A stretch of 64,000 bases of DNA, taken from NCBI GenBank assembly GCA_963747535.1, contig CAVVFX010000025.1:372001-436000 (forward strand). The letters run 5' to 3'. Of the stretch, positions 60,538-64,000 are shown in pieces. Every line of letters begins with the position of its first letter. The stretch's first letter is position 1. The notes below the pieces were generated by a model. The model did no database searches and was not told the origin of the DNA. It saw nothing but the letters and a program-made list of their open reading frames with translations. This stretch comes from CAVVFX01 sp963747535. Its GTDB lineage: Bacteria > Acidobacteriota > Terriglobia > Bryobacterales > Bryobacteraceae. The position numbers were made by a program, and so were the translations under genes.

Positions 60538-61509
60538 CTACGCGAACAGAATACTCACCGACGTCTCCTCGTGGATCGATTGCACCGCGCGGGCCAGCAG
60601 CGGAGCGACCGGGAGGGCACGAATCTTGCGGCACCTGCGCGCTTCTTCATTCAAAGGAATGGAGTCCGAGAAGATCACTTCCTGAATCGGCGACGCGATA
60701 ATCCGCTCGACGGCGGGTCCGGACAGGACGGCGTGCGTGGCACAGGCGGAGACACTCGCGGCTCCGTATTCCAATAACGCTTCAGCGCCCTTTACCAGAG
60801 TGCCGGCGGTGTCGATAATATCGTCCACGATCAGACAGTTTTCGCCCTTGACGTCGCCGATGACGTTCATGACCTCAGCCACATTGGCTTCTTCGCGACG
60901 CTTATCGATGATGGCTAGAGGAGCGTTCAGGCGCTTGGCGACCGACCGGGCCCGCTCCACGCCTCCGGCATCCGGCGAGACCACCGTCAGGTTGGGTGAA
61001 TCCACGCGCTTGAAGTAATCGATCATCACAGGACGAAAAAAGAGGTGATCCACGGGAATGTCGAAGAATCCCTGGATCTGGGCGGCATGCAGATCGAGTG
61101 CCATCACGCGATGCGCGCCGGCGCGTTCGAGCAGACTGGCGACCAGCTTCGCCGATACCGGCACGCGCGGCTTGTCCTTGCGGTCCTGTCGGCCGTAGCC
61201 GTAATAGGGTAGCACCGCGGTAACCCGCTCGGCGGAGGCGCGCTTGAGCGCGTCGATAAACAGGAGCAGTTCCAGGAGATGCCGCTCAACGGGGGTGCAC
61301 GTGGGCTGGACCACGAAAACGTCCGCGCCGCGTACGTTTTCGAGGATCTGCAAGTTGATCTCACCGTCGGAGAAGGTCTTCAGTTTCACCGCGCCAAGCT
61401 CCAGCCCGAGACACTGGCACATGTCCTCGGCTAGCTTGGGATTGGCGGAACCGGTGAAGATCTTAATGCGGTCTGAATTCATCGCTCGTACCGGCTTCGG
61501 GGCGGCCAT
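60538..61509 (-). CDS. prs: Ribose-phosphate pyrophosphokinase (PRPP synthase)
   Basis: Makes PRPP from ribose 5-phosphate and ATP for nucleotide, His and Trp synthesis. The 323-residue class I enzyme has KIFTGSANPKLAEDM, SDGEINLQILENVRGADVFVVQPT, LPYYGYGRQDRKDKPRVPVSAKLVASLLERAG, MALDLHAAQIQGFFDIPVDHL, VVSPDAGGVERARSVAKRLNAPLAIIDKRRE and the PRPP-binding loop CLIVDDIIDTAGT. ATG 61509 is supported by AAAGGTGA five bases upstream; the family-typical start at residue 10 (MNSDRIKIFTG) is the alternative. It stands alone here, without the usual ipk, rplY or pth neighbours. Confidence 0.96.
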   Translation of the reverse strand: MAAPKPVRAMNSDRIKIFTGSANPKLAEDMCQCLGLELGAVKLKTFSDGEINLQILENVRGADVFVVQPTCTPVERHLLELLLFIDALKRASAERVTAVLPYYGYGRQDRKDKPRVPVSAKLVASLLERAGAHRVMALDLHAAQIQGFFDIPVDHLFFRPVMIDYFKRVDSPNLTVVSPDAGGVERARSVAKRLNAPLAIIDKRREEANVAEVMNVIGDVKGENCLIVDDIIDTAGTLVKGAEALLEYGAASVSACATHAVLSGPAVERIIASPIQEVIFSDSIPLNEEARRCRKIRALPVAPLLARAVQSIHEETSVSILFA

Positions 61510-61954
61510 CAGTTCACCTTTAATATTAGTTTTGAACCGGCGGGGACGATTCGCCGGGAACCCTGGGCGCGGTCGCAGTGTGCGTTCGCAACCATTTCAT
61601 TTTGAATCGCCTGGGCCTTCTTACTGAATCGATTGCGTCAAGTATTCTGGAGCGAGGGTGTGGTTCGCCGACACATCCTCCCTAGCCGGCGTAGAAATCG
61701 CTACGCCACCAACATCGGGCTGGAACAACCAGCTTATTTTGTAATGGATTTGTTGTCAACCGGGCAAAGTCAGGTTGTAGCTCCGGCGCCGGTATTAGAG
61801 CAATCGTTTCAACGCCAACTACACAATCCGCGGCTGATTGTTCCGCGGACTGACAGCCCTGGATCCCGCTGCATCTGGTGAGTTGCCGGCGGCGAGAATT
61901 GCGGCCGCTGCGCCACCCCTCCCAGGGTCTCCGCGAGAAGGAAATGCGGGCGCG
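61510..61954. other. Intergenic region, 445 bp, upstream of prs
   Basis: Contains the prs ribosome site at its left edge. I inspected it for a tRNA or leader RNA because prs is often near one and found none. The plus-strand sequence 61730-61860 is AT-richer and may hold regulatory sequence. No palindrome family copy is present. Confidence 0.45.
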
Positions 61955-64000
61955 TCAATCCACGCGCAAAGCCGTCATGGGATCGAGCCTCGAAGCTCGC
62001 CGGGCAGGCAGATACCCCGCCGCCACACCGACCGTCAACAGCACCAGGACGGTCGCGCTAAAGGTTACCGGATCAGTCGGCGCCAACTGGTAGAGCAGGG
62101 AAGCGGTTACGCGCGCGACGACCAGAGCGCCCAGTGTTCCGATGACAACTCCGCTCAACACCATCGCCAGCGTCCGTCCCATCACGTCGCGTTTCACTTG
62201 TCCGGTCGACGCACCCAGCGCCATGCGAATCCCAATTTCGGGAACCCGTTGGGTGACGGTGTAGGAGACGACGCCGTAAATTCCGATCGATGCCAGCAGC
62301 AGGGCCGTCAGGGCAAAAGCACTCAGCAGCATTACCATGAACCGGCGAGGCGAAACCGCCCGTTCGACCAGTTCGCCCAGCGGCTGGTACTCTGCCGTCG
62401 GCAGATTGGGGTCTACGCCGCGCAGCGCGGCTCTCATGGCCGGAGCCAGGGAGTCGAGAGGGACCTTAGTCCTGACCACCAGTTCCACCGAATTGTCCGT
62501 GGCTTGGGTGATCGGCAGGTACATTTCCAGGCCGCCTTCCTCTTCGAGCGCCTGGTGACGCACATTGCCAACGACTCCCACGACACGCCGTTCCTGGTCC
62601 GCTCTCATGAGCTGACCAATGGCATCCTGGCCAGGCCAGAGGCGGCGCGCCATCTTCTGGTTGATGATGATGACCTTGTCGCTATCGGCCGTGTCGCGTT
62701 CGCTAAATTCCCGGCCCGCGATCAGCGGAATCTTCATGGTGCTGAGATAGCGCCAGTCGACCAGGCGCGGGTGGCTGAGGGGCATCTGCCCTTTCGGATA
62801 GGTGACGCCGCGTGCGGCTGCGCCCCAACTTCGGTCGCGGCTGAGCGGCAGGGCGTCGGTAATGCCGGCCGACTCTACACCAGGAATTGCCTCGACAGCT
62901 CGCACCAACCGGTCGTAGAAGGCCACCTGCTGCATAGCTGTCTGGTACTTGGCTCCCGAATCGATGCGCCATGCCGCCGCGCGTTCCGGCCGGAAGCCCA
63001 GGTCGACGTCGAGCACGCGCAGAAAGCTGTGGATCAGCAGGCCCGCTCCGACCAGCAGGATACACGCAAACGCCACTTCCGAAACCACCAGCAGGCGCCG
63101 CGTCCAGGCGCTTCGCCGGCCTTCACTCATGCCGCGCCCCGCGTCTTTGAGCGACTCGGATTGGTGCGTACTCGAGATCTGCAGCGCCGGTACCAGGCCG
63201 AACAGGAATCCTGCCGTCACAGTCGCGAGCAGCGTGAATAGCAGCGCTGACCCATCCATTTGAACCGTGCGCAGCAGCGGGATACTGACGCCGCGGATGA
63301 CGCTGAGCGATCGGATCCCGGCGTACGCGATGGCCAGCCCTACCACCGCTCCGGCGCACGCCAGAATCAGGCTCTCGACGAGCATCTGGCGCACCAGGCG
63401 TCCGCGGCTGGCGCCCAATGCCGAGCGAATGGCCATCTCCTTCCGGCGTGAGGCCGCTCGGGCCAGCAAGAGGTTCGAGAGATTGGCGCAGGCCACCAGT
63501 AGCACCGCTCCGACGGCGCAAAGGAGCACCAGCAGTCCGCGGCGAAACCGGCCTGTCAGATACTCCTGCAAGGGCGTCAGTTTGGCGCCGAAGGACCAGC
63601 GGTCACGGTGCGCCTGGCGGATCTGGTCGTTGATCAAGTCGAACTCGGCCTGCGCACGCTGAACGGTCACGCCAGGTTTCAACCGTCCGATCACGGCGAG
63701 AGTGTTGCCCCAGCGGTCGGTTTCAGCGGTGATGGGAAAGGGCACCAGCATATCGACGCGGGAGCCGGGCGTGAACACCGAGCTGAAATCGAAACTGGCG
63801 GGCAAAATGCCGACAACCGTCCGCGGCTTATCGTTTAAGGTGATCGACTTCCCGACAATCTGCGGATCGGACCCAAAGCGGCCTTCCCACAGACCGTGCG
63901 TGAGAATCACCGCTTGCTTGCCGTTAAAGGTGCATTCGTCCGGCGAGAAGTTTCGGCCCAGCGCGGGTTGCACGCCCAGGAAGGAGAGAAAATTCTGTTC
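61955..64000 (-). CDS. ADOP/MacB-type ABC transporter permease (cut by right window edge)
   Basis: The frame stays open to base 64000 (EQNFLSFLGVQPALGRNFSPDE), so the real start is outside the window. Layout: part of a MacB periplasmic core domain, an FtsX-like membrane block (GLLVLLCAVGAVLLVACANLSNLLLARAASRRKEMAIRSALGASRGRL), a second periplasmic domain (about residues 340-560 of the visible part), and a second FtsX block (LLSAFALTALLLASIGIYGVVSYTVTQRVPEIGIRMALGAS) ending PARRASRLDPMTALRVD. This duplicated permease without a fused ATPase is the acidobacterial ADOP type. Substrate is unknown; family members are linked to export or envelope stress. Confidence 0.9.
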   Translation of the reverse strand, partial: EQNFLSFLGVQPALGRNFSPDECTFNGKQAVILTHGLWEGRFGSDPQIVGKSITLNDKPRTVVGILPASFDFSSVFTPGSRVDMLVPFPITAETDRWGNTLAVIGRLKPGVTVQRAQAEFDLINDQIRQAHRDRWSFGAKLTPLQEYLTGRFRRGLLVLLCAVGAVLLVACANLSNLLLARAASRRKEMAIRSALGASRGRLVRQMLVESLILACAGAVVGLAIAYAGIRSLSVIRGVSIPLLRTVQMDGSALLFTLLATVTAGFLFGLVPALQISSTHQSESLKDAGRGMSEGRRSAWTRRLLVVSEVAFACILLVGAGLLIHSFLRVLDVDLGFRPERAAAWRIDSGAKYQTAMQQVAFYDRLVRAVEAIPGVESAGITDALPLSRDRSWGAAARGVTYPKGQMPLSHPRLVDWRYLSTMKIPLIAGREFSERDTADSDKVIIINQKMARRLWPGQDAIGQLMRADQERRVVGVVGNVRHQALEEEGGLEMYLPITQATDNSVELVVRTKVPLDSLAPAMRAALRGVDPNLPTAEYQPLGELVERAVSPRRFMVMLLSAFALTALLLASIGIYGVVSYTVTQRVPEIGIRMALGASTGQVKRDVMGRTLAMVLSGVVIGTLGALVVARVTASLLYQLAPTDPVTFSATVLVLLTVGVAAGYLPARRASRLDPMTALRVD

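Noticed and set aside
61740..61850. Possible tRNA near prs
   Set aside because: No acceptor stem, no GTTCGA-type T-loop and no cloverleaf pairing could be drawn.
61838..63241. 467-residue frame opposite the ADOP permease
   Set aside because: Antisense to a clearly recognised permease; composition reflects the complementary strand of high-GC coding DNA.

Overview
The window looks like the chromosome of a high-GC, Gram-negative soil bacterium of the Acidobacteriota, most like the Bryobacteraceae/Solibacter group. This is inferred from gene content: an ADOP-type permease without its own ATPase, Tat-exported and PDZ/M28 secreted proteins, a fused CobA-HemD, a dnaK-dnaJ-hspR operon, many multi-domain sensor kinases, and long gene-poor intergenic stretches with small palindromes. 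No rRNA, tRNA, CRISPR array, transposase or phage gene was recognised. Both ends cut through genes.

Layout. 0-3.3 kb: signalling module (sensor kinase, cut at the left edge; single REC protein; REC-PAS-kinase-REC hybrid). 3.4-7.3 kb: Tat-exported aldo/keto reductase, an NmrA-like gene broken by two one-base insertions, and a secreted protein with a CxC mature N-terminus and carboxypeptidase-regulatory-like domains. 7.3-8.6 kb: gene-poor. 8.6-13.1 kb: secreted chitin-type pair (GH20 and GH18). 13.4-29.6 kb: a large trehalose/alpha-glucan cluster: treZ and a GH133 debranching enzyme, treY-glgX on the other strand, an MscS-type channel, a GH15 enzyme with treS, a second channel-like membrane protein, and a glycosyltransferase resembling glucosylglycerate synthases. 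29.8-35.6 kb: fatty-acid beta-oxidation operon in the order fadN-fadA-fadE, followed by a small P-loop kinase. 35.7-39.4 kb: hemC and cobA-hemD, behind a cytochrome P460 and an ABC ATPase. 39.5-45.2 kb: a second signalling module with the same gene order as the first. 45.6-50.6 kb: dnaK-dnaJ-hspR, a 2OG-Fe(II) oxygenase and a short-chain-dehydrogenase-like protein. 50.7-53 kb: WbaP-type polyprenyl sugar-phosphate transferase and an unknown protein. 53.2-64 kb: M28 peptidase with PDZ domain, DsbA-like protein, altronate dehydratase family protein, secreted HIT-like protein, small proteins, an exported ankyrin protein, prs, and an ADOP-type permease cut at the right edge.

How it fits together. 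TreY/TreZ and TreS are two separate routes to trehalose. GlgX, GH133 and GH15 can supply or consume the glucan and maltose substrates, and the two channel-type proteins plus the glucosylglycerate-synthase-like enzyme point to osmotic or desiccation adaptation. The fad operon supplies acetyl-CoA, and the GH20/GH18 pair releases amino sugars outside the cell. Non-coding structure is a theme of the window: a 28-bp perfect-stem palindrome recurs at 3' ends of genes, one copy having a compensatory base-pair change. A four-hairpin cluster sits between convergent genes, and an exact 21-bp tandem duplication lies immediately upstream of glgX.
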